Of a DNA stretch of 64,000 nt, positions 25,198 to 31,409 are shown piece by piece. Source of the DNA: Gemmiger sp. An120 (GTDB lineage Bacteria; Bacillota; Clostridia; Oscillospirales; Ruminococcaceae); assembly GCF_002160955.1 (NCBI RefSeq), contig NZ_NFLN01000011.1, positions 1 to 64,000 on the forward strand. Reading direction: 5' to 3'. Both the position numbers and the translations under genes were made by a program. Within the stretch, counting starts at the first letter, position 1. Each line of letters opens with the position of its first letter. The notes beneath the pieces were generated by a model. It did not search any database. It saw only the letters and a list, made by a program, of their open reading frames with translations, and was not told the origin of the DNA.

Positions 25198-25261
25198 GGC
25201 CTGCCATCTTCAGTGCGGGGCGGCCACCCCTCCGCAGACGGCCCTGGGGGCCGTTTCGGCT
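25198..25261 (-). repeat. intergenic structured element, copy 4 (frames cargo gene)
   Basis: 63 of 64 bases identical to copy 3 in direct orientation. Its upstream edge overlaps the TGA of the 107-residue gene; it ends 42 bases before the ATG at 25,156. Confidence 0.85.
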
Positions 25262-25584
25262 CAAATCGCTTCTCGCAGAAGATTGAACTGGTTCTCATAT
25301 TGCCAGCGCAGCGCATCGGCAAGAGATTCCCGGGTCATCTCAAGGGTAGAACCCAGATTCGTATAGTAGCCGTTCACGAATATGGCATTTCTGTCGGCTT
25401 TCAGAATGTCGCGCAGTTCTGCCAGGTCGTCCTTGTCATGACAAAAGTCATTACTTTTGTCATGATACTCAGGCCAGAAGCACTCTGCACCCCAGCCGCG
25501 TCCTTCCTTATAGAACGCGATCCACGCGATACCATCACGGGCTTCTTGAAGCACTCGCTGTGCCGTTTCCCTTAAACTCGCCAT
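25261..25584 (-). CDS. 107-residue hypothetical early phage protein
   Basis: ATG at 25,584 behind AGGAGG. 'MASLRETAQRVLQEARDGIAWIAFYKEGRGWGAECFWPEYHDKSNDF...' is soluble and mixed alpha/beta. No recognised family. Its stop is part of element copy 4; copy 5 lies 22 bases before its start. Confidence 0.65.
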   Translation of the reverse strand: MASLRETAQRVLQEARDGIAWIAFYKEGRGWGAECFWPEYHDKSNDFCHDKDDLAELRDILKADRNAIFVNGYYTNLGSTLEMTRESLADALRWQYENQFNLLREAI

Positions 25585-25605
25585 CGTATAACCTCCTGCT
25601 GCATT

Positions 25606-25672
25606 GACCTGCCATCATCAGGCGCGGGGCGGTCGGCCCCCGCACGACGGCCCCGCCGGGGCCGTTTCGGCT
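25606..25672 (-). repeat. intergenic structured element, copy 5 (most diverged)
   Basis: Sequence differs most from the others, yet both hairpins are kept: A ACGGCCCC/GGGGCCGT, B GCGGGG/CCCCGC. Overlaps the TAG of the 46-residue gene. Confidence 0.8.
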
Positions 25673-25811
25673 ATCGCTTGCTTGTTGCGTAGATCTCTGC
25701 TTTGAGCGCCATGAGTTCCTCATACTCGCCCGGATCACGCTCCATCCAGGGCGTATCCAGATACCGCTGTACCCGGTCCAGGTAGTTGTCGATCCGTTCT
25801 TCAATACTCAT
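25671..25811 (-). CDS. 46-residue hypothetical early phage protein
   Basis: ATG at 25,811 with AAAGGAG eight bases upstream; TAG at 25,671. 'MSIEERIDNYLDRVQRYLDT...' is acidic and helical. Element copy 6 lies in its leader and copy 5 follows its stop. Confidence 0.6.
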   Translation of the reverse strand: MSIEERIDNYLDRVQRYLDTPWMERDPGEYEELMALKAEIYATSKR

Positions 25812-25850
25812 GTGTGCCACTCCTTTGCATCCGCCCTGCTGGTAAGTTTT

Positions 25851-25915
25851 GGCCTGCCATCATCAGTGCCGGGCGGCCATTCCCGGCAGACGGCCCTTAT
25901 CGGGCCGTTTCGGCT
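25851..25915 (-). repeat. intergenic structured element, copy 6
   Basis: Hairpin A ACGGCCC/GGGCCGT with a GATAA loop unlike other copies; hairpin B TGCCGG/CCGGCA. It starts at the base after the upstream stop (25,916) and ends 40 bases before the ATG at 25,811. Confidence 0.85.
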
Positions 25916-26092
25916 TTAAGGGTTCAGCAGCTTCACTGCGTCCAGGATCGTTTCGGTGTACCCGATCATCCCCTCGTTCTCCAGCCACATGCCGAAGATC
26001 TCCCGGCCGGTGTATTCTTCCAGCGCGGCCTCCAGACTGCTGAAGTCTTTGCCCGTTGTCTCCTGAAGCATCTCAAGCAGCTCTTGCTCCAT
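25916..26092 (-). CDS. 58-residue hypothetical early phage protein
   Basis: ATG at 26,092 two bases after the preceding gene, GGGGG upstream. 'MEQELLEMLQETTGKDFSSLEAALEEYTGREIFGMWLENEGMIG...' is acidic and helical. Unknown function. Confidence 0.6.
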   Translation of the reverse strand: MEQELLEMLQETTGKDFSSLEAALEEYTGREIFGMWLENEGMIGYTETILDAVKLLNP

Positions 26093-26094
26093 GG

Positions 26095-26349
26095 TTACGC
26101 CCCCTCTCTGTCCATGGGAGTGAAGCGCCCATTTTTGCTGTAGTCCCACAGCAGCTCGACACCGCGATCCGTAAGGTAAAGCGCTGCGCCCACCGCATCG
26201 AGTTCCCACCCGTCCTTGATCCGGCGCAGGTGAATGCTGGTGTGCAAACAATCATCGTTGAAGCTTTCCACCCGATACAGGCTCATGCCATTTTTGTAGA
26301 TCCCGCCGGCCAGGATCGGCTGGTTCAGTAACTGATACTTCTTGCTCAT
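26095..26349 (-). CDS. 84-residue hypothetical early phage protein
   Basis: ATG at 26,349 behind AAAGGAG. 'MSKKYQLLNQPILAGGIYKNGMSLYRVESFNDD...' ends in '...YLTDRGVELLWDYSKNG'. Mixed alpha/beta, soluble. Second gene of the early operon. No family recognised. Confidence 0.62.
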   Translation of the reverse strand: MSKKYQLLNQPILAGGIYKNGMSLYRVESFNDDCLHTSIHLRRIKDGWELDAVGAALYLTDRGVELLWDYSKNGRFTPMDREGA

Positions 26350-26351
26350 GG

Positions 26352-26618
26352 TTAGGCTCCTTTCTGGCTCATCAAATGGTTGCCAATTTTCTGTGCCACA
26401 GAGGTGTCCCCGTTGAAGTCCTCGTATCCAAAAAGTACATTTGGACTCACGCCAAGCGTTTTTGCAATGGCTTCAATGTCCCTATCAGTTATGATTTTTC
26501 TTCCGGTAAGCAGATTGTTGAAGGTCTTTACCTTGTATCCTGCCCTCTGTGCAACAGCGCATTGCTTTAATCCGCGTTCCTGGATTATGCGGCGCGTGTT
26601 TTCCGCTATGATCGACAT
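26352..26618 (-). CDS. Cro/Ner-like XRE-family regulator
   Basis: 88 residues, a single helix-turn-helix: 'LKQCAVAQRAGYKVKTFNNLLTGRKIITDRDIEAIAKTLGVSPNVLFG'. First gene of the lytic early operon and divergent from the repressor, so it should switch the operator region as Ner or Cro does. Its promoter (26,658-26,686) overlaps the operators. Ribosome site TTGGAGGTG before ATG. Confidence 0.85.
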   Translation of the reverse strand: MSIIAENTRRIIQERGLKQCAVAQRAGYKVKTFNNLLTGRKIITDRDIEAIAKTLGVSPNVLFGYEDFNGDTSVAQKIGNHLMSQKGA

Positions 26619-26633
26619 ATGACACCTCCAAGC

Positions 26634-26710
26634 ATCAAGAATCTTGATCGCAATTCAATAATACATCAAGTTTCTTGGAGCGTCAAGTCGTTTATGTAAA
26701 GATTCTTGAT
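26634..26710. promoter_or_regulatory. operator array of the lysis/lysogeny switch (three sites)
   Basis: Three 15-base sites share ATCAAGAnTCTTGAT: 26,634-26,648 (perfect palindrome), 26,665-26,679 (one arm altered, inside the early promoter spacer) and 26,696-26,710 (perfect in one arm, between the two promoters). Expected targets of the S24 repressor and the Cro/Ner-like protein. Confidence 0.85.
26658..26686 (-). promoter_or_regulatory. early lytic promoter
   Basis: On the minus strand TTGACG and TATTAT are separated by exactly 17 bases. The middle operator fills the spacer and the others lie on either side, so repressor binding would block it. Confidence 0.85.
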
Positions 26711-26718
26711 GTTTTTTC

Positions 26719-26747
26719 TTGACTGGCTGGGATTTTGCCCGTATCAT
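26719..26747 (+). promoter_or_regulatory. repressor promoter
   Basis: TTGACT, 17 bases, TATCAT, 23 bases before the repressor ATG. Its upstream edge is 9 bases from an operator. Confidence 0.75.
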
Positions 26748-26770
26748 TATGTATAAGCAGAGGTGATAGT

Positions 26771-27490
26771 ATGGGGATTGGCAAACGCATAAGAGAAGCA
26801 CGTGAAGGGTGTGGCCTTACGCAGAAGCAGCTTGCAAAAAAAATAGGAGTGACCAGTTCCGCAATTGCAAATTACGAAAACGAGATAAGTCACCCTAAAG
26901 AAACTGTTCTTTACGCACTTTTGGACGCCTTGCAGGTAGATGCTAATTTTTTGTTTCAAGACTGCGTTGCTTTGGAGAAAAAAGTAGTCTTGTCACAAGA
27001 GGACAATGATTTTCTGCAAAAGTTTCATGCCCTGGATCGGCACGGACGCGAAGTTGTTAATGCTGTATTGTTACTCGAATATCAACGTTCTAAGGAAGAA
27101 AGTACCAGGCACTCGTCAATGCCCTTAAATATTCCTTTCCAAGTATCTTCTCAACCCGCAAGTGCAGGTACAGGCACCTATTTGGGCCCTGATGGTTTTG
27201 AGGAAATCTTGGTTGAGCCTGAGCAGGTTGCCGGTGCCGATTTTGGTGTTCCTGTTCGCGGGGATAGTATGGAACCTCGCTTCCATAATGGTGACATTAT
27301 CTTGATCTCCATGAAACAACCAGTTGAAGTCGGGGATATTGCCCTGGTCACGATGGACGGCTGCGGCTATGTCAAAAAAATCGGCCAGGACGAACTCATA
27401 TCTTTGAACAAAAAATACGCACCTATCCCTATGACTGGGGACGTGCGCATAAATGGAAAAGTAATTGGTGTTCTCTCTTCCCATGATTAA
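26771..27490 (+). CDS. S24/LexA-type self-cleaving phage repressor
   Basis: 239 residues from the ATG at 26,771 (GAGGTGATAGT upstream). N-terminal XRE helix-turn-helix (about 15-50). C-terminal S24 peptidase with catalytic S166 ('VRGDSMEP') and K202/K203 ('YVKKIG'); the likely cleavage bond is A132-G133 in 'ASAGTG'. DNA damage with RecA would trigger cleavage and induction. Binds the operator array and keeps lytic genes silent. Confidence 0.93.
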   Translation: MGIGKRIREAREGCGLTQKQLAKKIGVTSSAIANYENEISHPKETVLYALLDALQVDANFLFQDCVALEKKVVLSQEDNDFLQKFHALDRHGREVVNAVLLLEYQRSKEESTRHSSMPLNIPFQVSSQPASAGTGTYLGPDGFEEILVEPEQVAGADFGVPVRGDSMEPRFHNGDIILISMKQPVEVGDIALVTMDGCGYVKKIGQDELISLNKKYAPIPMTGDVRINGKVIGVLSSHD

Positions 27491-27597
27491 GGCGATGCAA
27501 CAATATTTCATATTCCTGTGTGTGCATGGGAATATCAGAAATTCGTCCTATTATCTCCATAATTCCGCATATTACTGTAAGTGTGCATGATTATTCT

Positions 27598-27620
27598 AAG
27601 TGTGCAAAAATGCACACTTA
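27598..27620. repeat. inverted repeat downstream of repressor
   Basis: AAGTGTGCA and TGCACACTT flank a short AAAAA centre. It may end repressor transcription or bind protein; a related AGTGTGCA lies just before it (27,580s). Confidence 0.55.
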
Positions 27621-27684
27621 AAATGGATCTGGTTTGCTTTTCCAATGCGGATTCACCATATGAATTAAGCATCTTCAAATGACC

Positions 27685-27716
27685 TTTGCAAAGCCCTAAT
27701 TTTTAGGCTTTGCAAA
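27685..27716. repeat. TTTGCAAAGCC inverted repeat
   Basis: Perfect 11-base arms (27,685-27,695 and 27,706-27,716) around a 10-base AT-rich centre. Single TTTGCAAAG copies recur at 27,768 and 27,789. Confidence 0.75.
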
Positions 27717-27722
27717 ATTCGG

Positions 27723-27745
27723 AAAACGGCTGTATGAAGCCATTT
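27723..27745. promoter_or_regulatory. putative transposase end-binding site, inner copy
   Basis: 23 bases AAAACGGCT-N6-AGCCATTT. 17 of 23 positions equal the outer copy at 27,938. MuA-type transposases bind several ~22-base sites near each end. Assignment is inference. Confidence 0.5.
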
Positions 27746-27845
27746 CACCCAATTCCTTGTGTTTTCATTTGCAAAGCTTGCGCCCCCACTTTGCAAAGGC
27801 TATGCAAGCCTTATTCACCGCCTTCGCAAAATCCCCGCAAAACGC

Positions 27846-27875
27846 AGAAAAGCGGCCCGTTCGGGCCGCTTTTCT
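27846..27875. terminator. bidirectional terminator near the prophage end
   Basis: Perfect 13-base arms (AGAAAAGCGGCCC and complement) with a GTTC loop and T-rich sides on both strands. It insulates phage and chromosome transcription from each other. Confidence 0.8.
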
Positions 27876-27937
27876 CATTTTAACCCCGCGCGCAAAATGC
27901 GCCGATCTGCGCCGATTACCAGCCCGACAACGCCCAA

Positions 27938-27960
27938 AAAACGGCTTGATACAGCCATTT
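27938..27960. promoter_or_regulatory. putative transposase end-binding site, outer copy
   Basis: AAAACGGCT-N6-AGCCATTT, about 30 bases from the inferred prophage terminus at 27,989. A weaker relative (AAGGCT...AAGCCTT) lies at 27,796-27,812. Confidence 0.5.
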
Positions 27961-27982
27961 GCAGGAAAAAACAGGCTTTTGA

Positions 27983-28546
27983 AGGTTCACGGTGCCGGAA
28001 TTCTCATTCTACGTGACCCCTTACACCCAGGTGGCGGCCCGGGTGCTGGGGCTGCGCTGCCGGGTGGGCGTCAGCCGCACCGTGTGCAGCCTGACCGAGC
28101 TGCACGACGCCTACCGGGAGGCCATGGAAGCCCTGCGTCAGGGCGGCACCGAGAGCGCCGCCCAGTTTATCGGAGACCTGGCCCCGGCGGTCAAGGGCGG
28201 GGAAGGCCTGTGCAAGCGGGCGCTGGAGGCCATCAGCCAGCATTACCGGGAGGCGGACCTGTCGCTGGTGTCCCTGAGCGGCATGCTGGATGTGAGCCCC
28301 AACCATCTGAGCGCCTGCATCAAGAAATACACGGGCGAGACCTTTATCAACATTCTGATCCGCACCCGGATGGAGGCGGCCCGGCAGCTGCTGACCGATT
28401 CGCCGCTGAAGATCCAGCAGGTGGCGGCCCAGTGCGGCTATACCGACCAGCACTATTTCAGCTACTGCTTCAAGAAATACTGCGGCGAGTCGCCGGTGGC
28501 GCTGCGCCGCCGTCTGGAAGCGGAGAAAGCGGGGGCGGCTTTGTGA
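27983..28546 (+). pseudogene. YesN-type AraC-family response regulator, C-terminal remnant
   Basis: Open from about 27,983 to the TGA at 28,546, ~187 codons. The linker part (VPEFSFYVTPYTQVAARVLG...) is followed by a full AraC DNA-binding domain: 'LSLVSLSGMLDVSPNHLSACIKKYTGETFINILIRTRMEAARQLL' and 'IQQVAAQCGYTDQHYFSYCFKKYCGESPVALRRR'. The receiver domain is missing because the prophage ends here; it should lie at the far prophage end. A GTG at 27,992 could start a receiver-less protein, but no ribosome site is clear. Stop overlaps the kinase start (GTGA). Confidence 0.85.
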
Positions 28547-30261
28547 AAAAACGGGTCTCCTCCACCGGCCTGCGCATCACCACTATCCTGGTGGCCATGG
28601 TGGCCGGGGTGGTGTCGGTAATCCTGTGCTGCTGCATTCTCTTTTTCCTGGACCGGTACCGCAGCGCCATGGTGCAGAGCGCCCAGACCAGCAGCGCCCA
28701 GGCGGTATCCCAGGTGTCCAATACGGTGGACAACTATCTCAGCGATATGGAACAGGCCATGCGGCTGGTGGAACAGTCCATGACCGAGAGCGCCGACACC
28801 CGGGACCGGCTGCTGGACGCTTTTCTGGAGTTCCGTCCCGACGTGGTGGCGGTGACAAGCTATTCCGCCGACGGGGAGCTGCTGGACTGCTGGTGCCTGG
28901 ACCGGGAGCCCCGCGATCCCATCTGGCAGAATCTTTCCTTTGATCTGGAACGGGCCCGCGAAGCGTCGGGGGCCTATCTGACGGCGCCCCATGTGGAAAG
29001 CATCTTTGAGGGGTACTATCCCTGGGTCGTCACCATGACCGCGCCGCTGCCCGCCGGGGGCGAGGCAGCCTGGGTGTCGCTGGATCTGAGCTTTGCCAGC
29101 ATCTCCAGCTACATCAACAACGTGGGTATCGGCCAGCGCGGCTACTGCTTTTTGATGGATGAAAGCGGCAACATCGTCTACCATCCCCAGCAGCAGCTTC
29201 TGTATGCCGGCCTGAAAAGTGAGGACACCGCCGCGCTGGCCGCCCTGGAGGACGGCAGCCATGCCGACGACACCGTCATCTACAGCCTGACCAGCGTGGG
29301 GGACAGCGGCTGGCGGGTGGTGGGCGTCAGCTATGTGGACGAACTGGTCAACCGGAATGTGACCGAGATGATCCGGCTGTCCACCCTGCTGGCGGCGGGG
29401 GTACTGGCGGCGGCGCTGCTCACCAGCTGGCTGCTGTCCCGGCTGCTGGGCCGCCCGCTGCGGGGCCTGGCCGACGCCATGGAAAGCTTTGAAACCGACG
29501 CGGACCACTTTGCCTACCGGCCGGTGGGCGGCACCCGGGAGGTGCAGGAGCTGTCCGCTTCCTTTGAACATATGGTGCTGCGCATCCAGCAGCTGATGAC
29601 CACCGTGCGGGAGGAAGAGGTCAACCTGCGCAAAACCGAGCTGAAAGCCCTGCAGGCCCAGATCAACCCCCATTTCCTGTACAATACACTGGATTCCATT
29701 GCCTGGATGTGCGAGCAGGGCCGCAACGACGACGCGGTGCGGATGGTGCACGCCCTGGCCCGGCTGTTCCGCATCAGCATCAGCAAGGGCCACGAGCTGA
29801 TCCCCATCCGCCGGGAGATCGAGCACGCCGAAAGCTACCTGCAGATCCAGAAATACCGGTACAAGAACCAGTTTACCTATTCCTTTGATGTGGATCCGGA
29901 CTGCCTGGATTACCTGTGCAATAAAATCACCCTGCAGCCCATCATCGAAAACGCCATCAACCACGGGCTGGATCTGATGGTGGACGAGGGTTGCATCCAG
30001 GTGCAGGTGCGCCAGGACGGGGAGGATATCCTGTTCCGGGTGCAGGACAACGGGGTAGGCATGAGCGAGGAGCAGATCGACGCGATCCTGCACCGGGGCC
30101 CTGCCGACTGCACCGGCATCGGCATCCGCAACGTGGACGACCGGCTGAAAATCTATTTCGGCAAACGGTACGGGCTGCAGATCACCAGCGAACTGGACGT
30201 GGGCACCTGCGTGGAGATCCGGATGCCACGGGTACGGGAGGGCGACTATGAGACCAAGTAA
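28543..30261 (+). CDS. YesM-type sensor histidine kinase
   Basis: 572 residues from GTG at 28,543, coupled to the regulator stop. Plan: membrane helix (about 12-34), extracellular dCache-like sensor (about 35-270, 'IGQRGYCFLMDESGNIVYHPQQQLLYAG'), second membrane helix (about 277-300), HAMP, His-kinase domain with 'QAQINPHFLYNTLDSIAWM' (phospho-His), and HATPase_c 'LQPIIENAINHGL', 'DNGVGM', 'GIGIRNVDDRLKIYFG'. Partner of the broken response regulator; with the following binding protein it forms a LytS/XylFII-like sugar sensor. The frame runs open upstream, but only this start fits. Confidence 0.9.
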   Translation: MKKRVSSTGLRITTILVAMVAGVVSVILCCCILFFLDRYRSAMVQSAQTSSAQAVSQVSNTVDNYLSDMEQAMRLVEQSMTESADTRDRLLDAFLEFRPDVVAVTSYSADGELLDCWCLDREPRDPIWQNLSFDLERAREASGAYLTAPHVESIFEGYYPWVVTMTAPLPAGGEAAWVSLDLSFASISSYINNVGIGQRGYCFLMDESGNIVYHPQQQLLYAGLKSEDTAALAALEDGSHADDTVIYSLTSVGDSGWRVVGVSYVDELVNRNVTEMIRLSTLLAAGVLAAALLTSWLLSRLLGRPLRGLADAMESFETDADHFAYRPVGGTREVQELSASFEHMVLRIQQLMTTVREEEVNLRKTELKALQAQINPHFLYNTLDSIAWMCEQGRNDDAVRMVHALARLFRISISKGHELIPIRREIEHAESYLQIQKYRYKNQFTYSFDVDPDCLDYLCNKITLQPIIENAINHGLDLMVDEGCIQVQVRQDGEDILFRVQDNGVGMSEEQIDAILHRGPADCTGIGIRNVDDRLKIYFGKRYGLQITSELDVGTCVEIRMPRVREGDYETK

Positions 30262-31228
30262 ACGGGCGGCGCTGGCGCTGGCTCTGATCCTGGCGCTGCT
30301 GGCGGGCTGCGGCAGCGCCTCGGCGGTACCGGCCCGGCAGCATTCGGTGGCGCTGGTGGCCAAATCCACCGAGACCGAATTCTGGCTGTCGGTGTTTGCC
30401 GGGGCGCAGGCTGCCGCCGCCGAGTACAACCTGAAACTGACCGTTACCGGCCCGGACACCGAGGAGGACTACGAGTCCCAGAACGCCATGGTGGAGCAGG
30501 CGGTGGCCGACGGGGCCGAAGCGCTGGTGTTTTCCGCCATTGATTTTTCCAACAACGCTTCCGCCATCGACGCGGCGGCCGCCGCCGGGGTCAAGATCGT
30601 GGCCATCGACAGCAATGTGGACTCCACGGCGGTGAGCACCTACATCGGCACCGACAACTACGCCGCCGGCCGTATGGCCGCCCAGGCCGCCCTGGACCGG
30701 GTGGAGGGCGAACTGCGGGTAGGGATCGTGAACTACGACATATCCAGCGCCAACGGCCAGGAGCGGGAACAGGGCGCTGTGGACATGTTCGATGAAAGCG
30801 GCCGGGCCCGGGTGGTGCAGGTGATCAACACCCTGGCCGAAGCCCAGCACGCCCAGGCAGACACCGCCGCCATGCTGCAGCAGTACCCGGAGATCAACGT
30901 GCTGCTGGCGTTCAACGAGCCCACCAGTGTGGGCGCGGCCGAGGCGGTGCGGCAAAGAGGCGTGTCCGATGCGGTGTTCCTGGTGGGATTCGACTCCAAC
31001 GTGGCCACCATCGACGGTTTGCAGGAGGGCTCGGTGGATGCCCTGATCGTGCAGAATCCCTATGCCATGGGCTATCTGGGGGTGGAGAGCGCCTGGCGGC
31101 TTCTCACCGGCCAGACTGCCGGCATGGAAGAGGTGGTGGATACCTCCACCCGTACTGTGGACCGGGACAACATGTTCACGATGGACAGCCAGAAAGCCTT
31201 GTTTGCCTTTGAACGGCGAAGTGAATGA
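30248..31228 (+). CDS. sugar-binding sensor lipoprotein of the three-component system
   Basis: 326 residues with a lipoprotein signal (LALLAGCG, Cys about 21). The mature part is a periplasmic-binding-protein type I fold as in RbsB/XylF: 'VALVAKSTETEFWLSVFAGAQAAAAEY', 'VKIVAIDSNVDSTAVSTYIGTDNYAAGRMAAQA', 'INVLLAFNEPTSVGAAEAVRQRG'. Overlaps the kinase by 14 bases, so it probably binds sugar and signals to the kinase, like XylFII with LytS, rather than feeding a transporter. Ligand unknown. Confidence 0.85.
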   Translation: MRPSKRAALALALILALLAGCGSASAVPARQHSVALVAKSTETEFWLSVFAGAQAAAAEYNLKLTVTGPDTEEDYESQNAMVEQAVADGAEALVFSAIDFSNNASAIDAAAAAGVKIVAIDSNVDSTAVSTYIGTDNYAAGRMAAQAALDRVEGELRVGIVNYDISSANGQEREQGAVDMFDESGRARVVQVINTLAEAQHAQADTAAMLQQYPEINVLLAFNEPTSVGAAEAVRQRGVSDAVFLVGFDSNVATIDGLQEGSVDALIVQNPYAMGYLGVESAWRLLTGQTAGMEEVVDTSTRTVDRDNMFTMDSQKALFAFERRSE

Positions 31229-31301
31229 GCGGAGTGCACAAAAAATATGACATGTTATAGGATATATTGTTCAACAGGAATAAGTATTTGCCCTCCGTTC
31301 G

Positions 31302-31333
31302 GTGAATTTTTCCCTTGTTTCCGGGTGAATTTT
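31302..31333 (+). promoter_or_regulatory. direct repeats upstream of mglB, candidate response-regulator sites
   Basis: GTGAATTTT occurs at 31,302 and 31,325, 23 bases apart, on the same face of the DNA. AraC-type regulators bind such direct repeats next to the -35 region. The presumed regulator is the gene broken by the prophage. Confidence 0.5.
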
Positions 31334-31355
31334 CCGGTACCATAAAGTTGTCAGG

Positions 31356-31378
31356 CGGGACAGAGTGGGTCTGTCCCG
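31356..31378 (+). promoter_or_regulatory. leader hairpin of mglB
   Basis: CGGGACAGA/TCTGTCCCG with a 5-base loop, about 30 bases before the mglB ribosome site. No T-run follows, so mRNA stabilisation is more likely than termination. Confidence 0.55.
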
Positions 31379-31409
31379 TGCAAATGAGAGATAAAAAAGG
31401 AGAGCAACT

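Larger units (their letters stand above)
27491..27982. other. gene-free prophage end region
   Basis: About 490 bases after the repressor stop with no plausible gene. It holds a TTTGCAAAGCC inverted repeat, two further TTTGCAAAG sites, two 23-base transposase-site-like repeats, a perfect terminator hairpin, and 'TGTGCA' repeats around 27,580-27,620 (AAGTGTGCA ... TGCACACTT hairpin). This is where MuA end-binding sites should be. Confidence 0.7.
1..27989 (-). mobile_element. Mu-like transposable siphovirus prophage (repressor-side part; other end outside window)
   Basis: MuA-type DDE transposase, MuB ATPase, Gam, GemA, Mor and a Gp27-family protein together identify a transposable phage. Head and tail genes (TerL, portal, scaffold, capsid, Gp15 chaperone, tape measure, distal tail protein) are of siphovirus type. 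All lytic genes are on the minus strand; repressor and one cargo gene are on plus. The right boundary is inferred from where host coding sequence resumes in frame (about 27,983-27,991). A CA dinucleotide at 27,988-27,989 would be the expected TG...CA terminus, but the exact base is not proven. The opposite end and any lysis genes lie left of base 1. Confidence 0.9.

Noticed and set aside
20456-25915. CRISPR array suggested by repeated ~65-base units
   Set aside because: Copies are hundreds of bases apart with genes between them, longer than CRISPR repeats, and no cas genes are near.
27757-28542. Upstream extension of the kinase frame into the prophage end
   Set aside because: The added part runs through the response-regulator remnant in another frame and has no ribosome site; GTG 28,543 is the coupled start.
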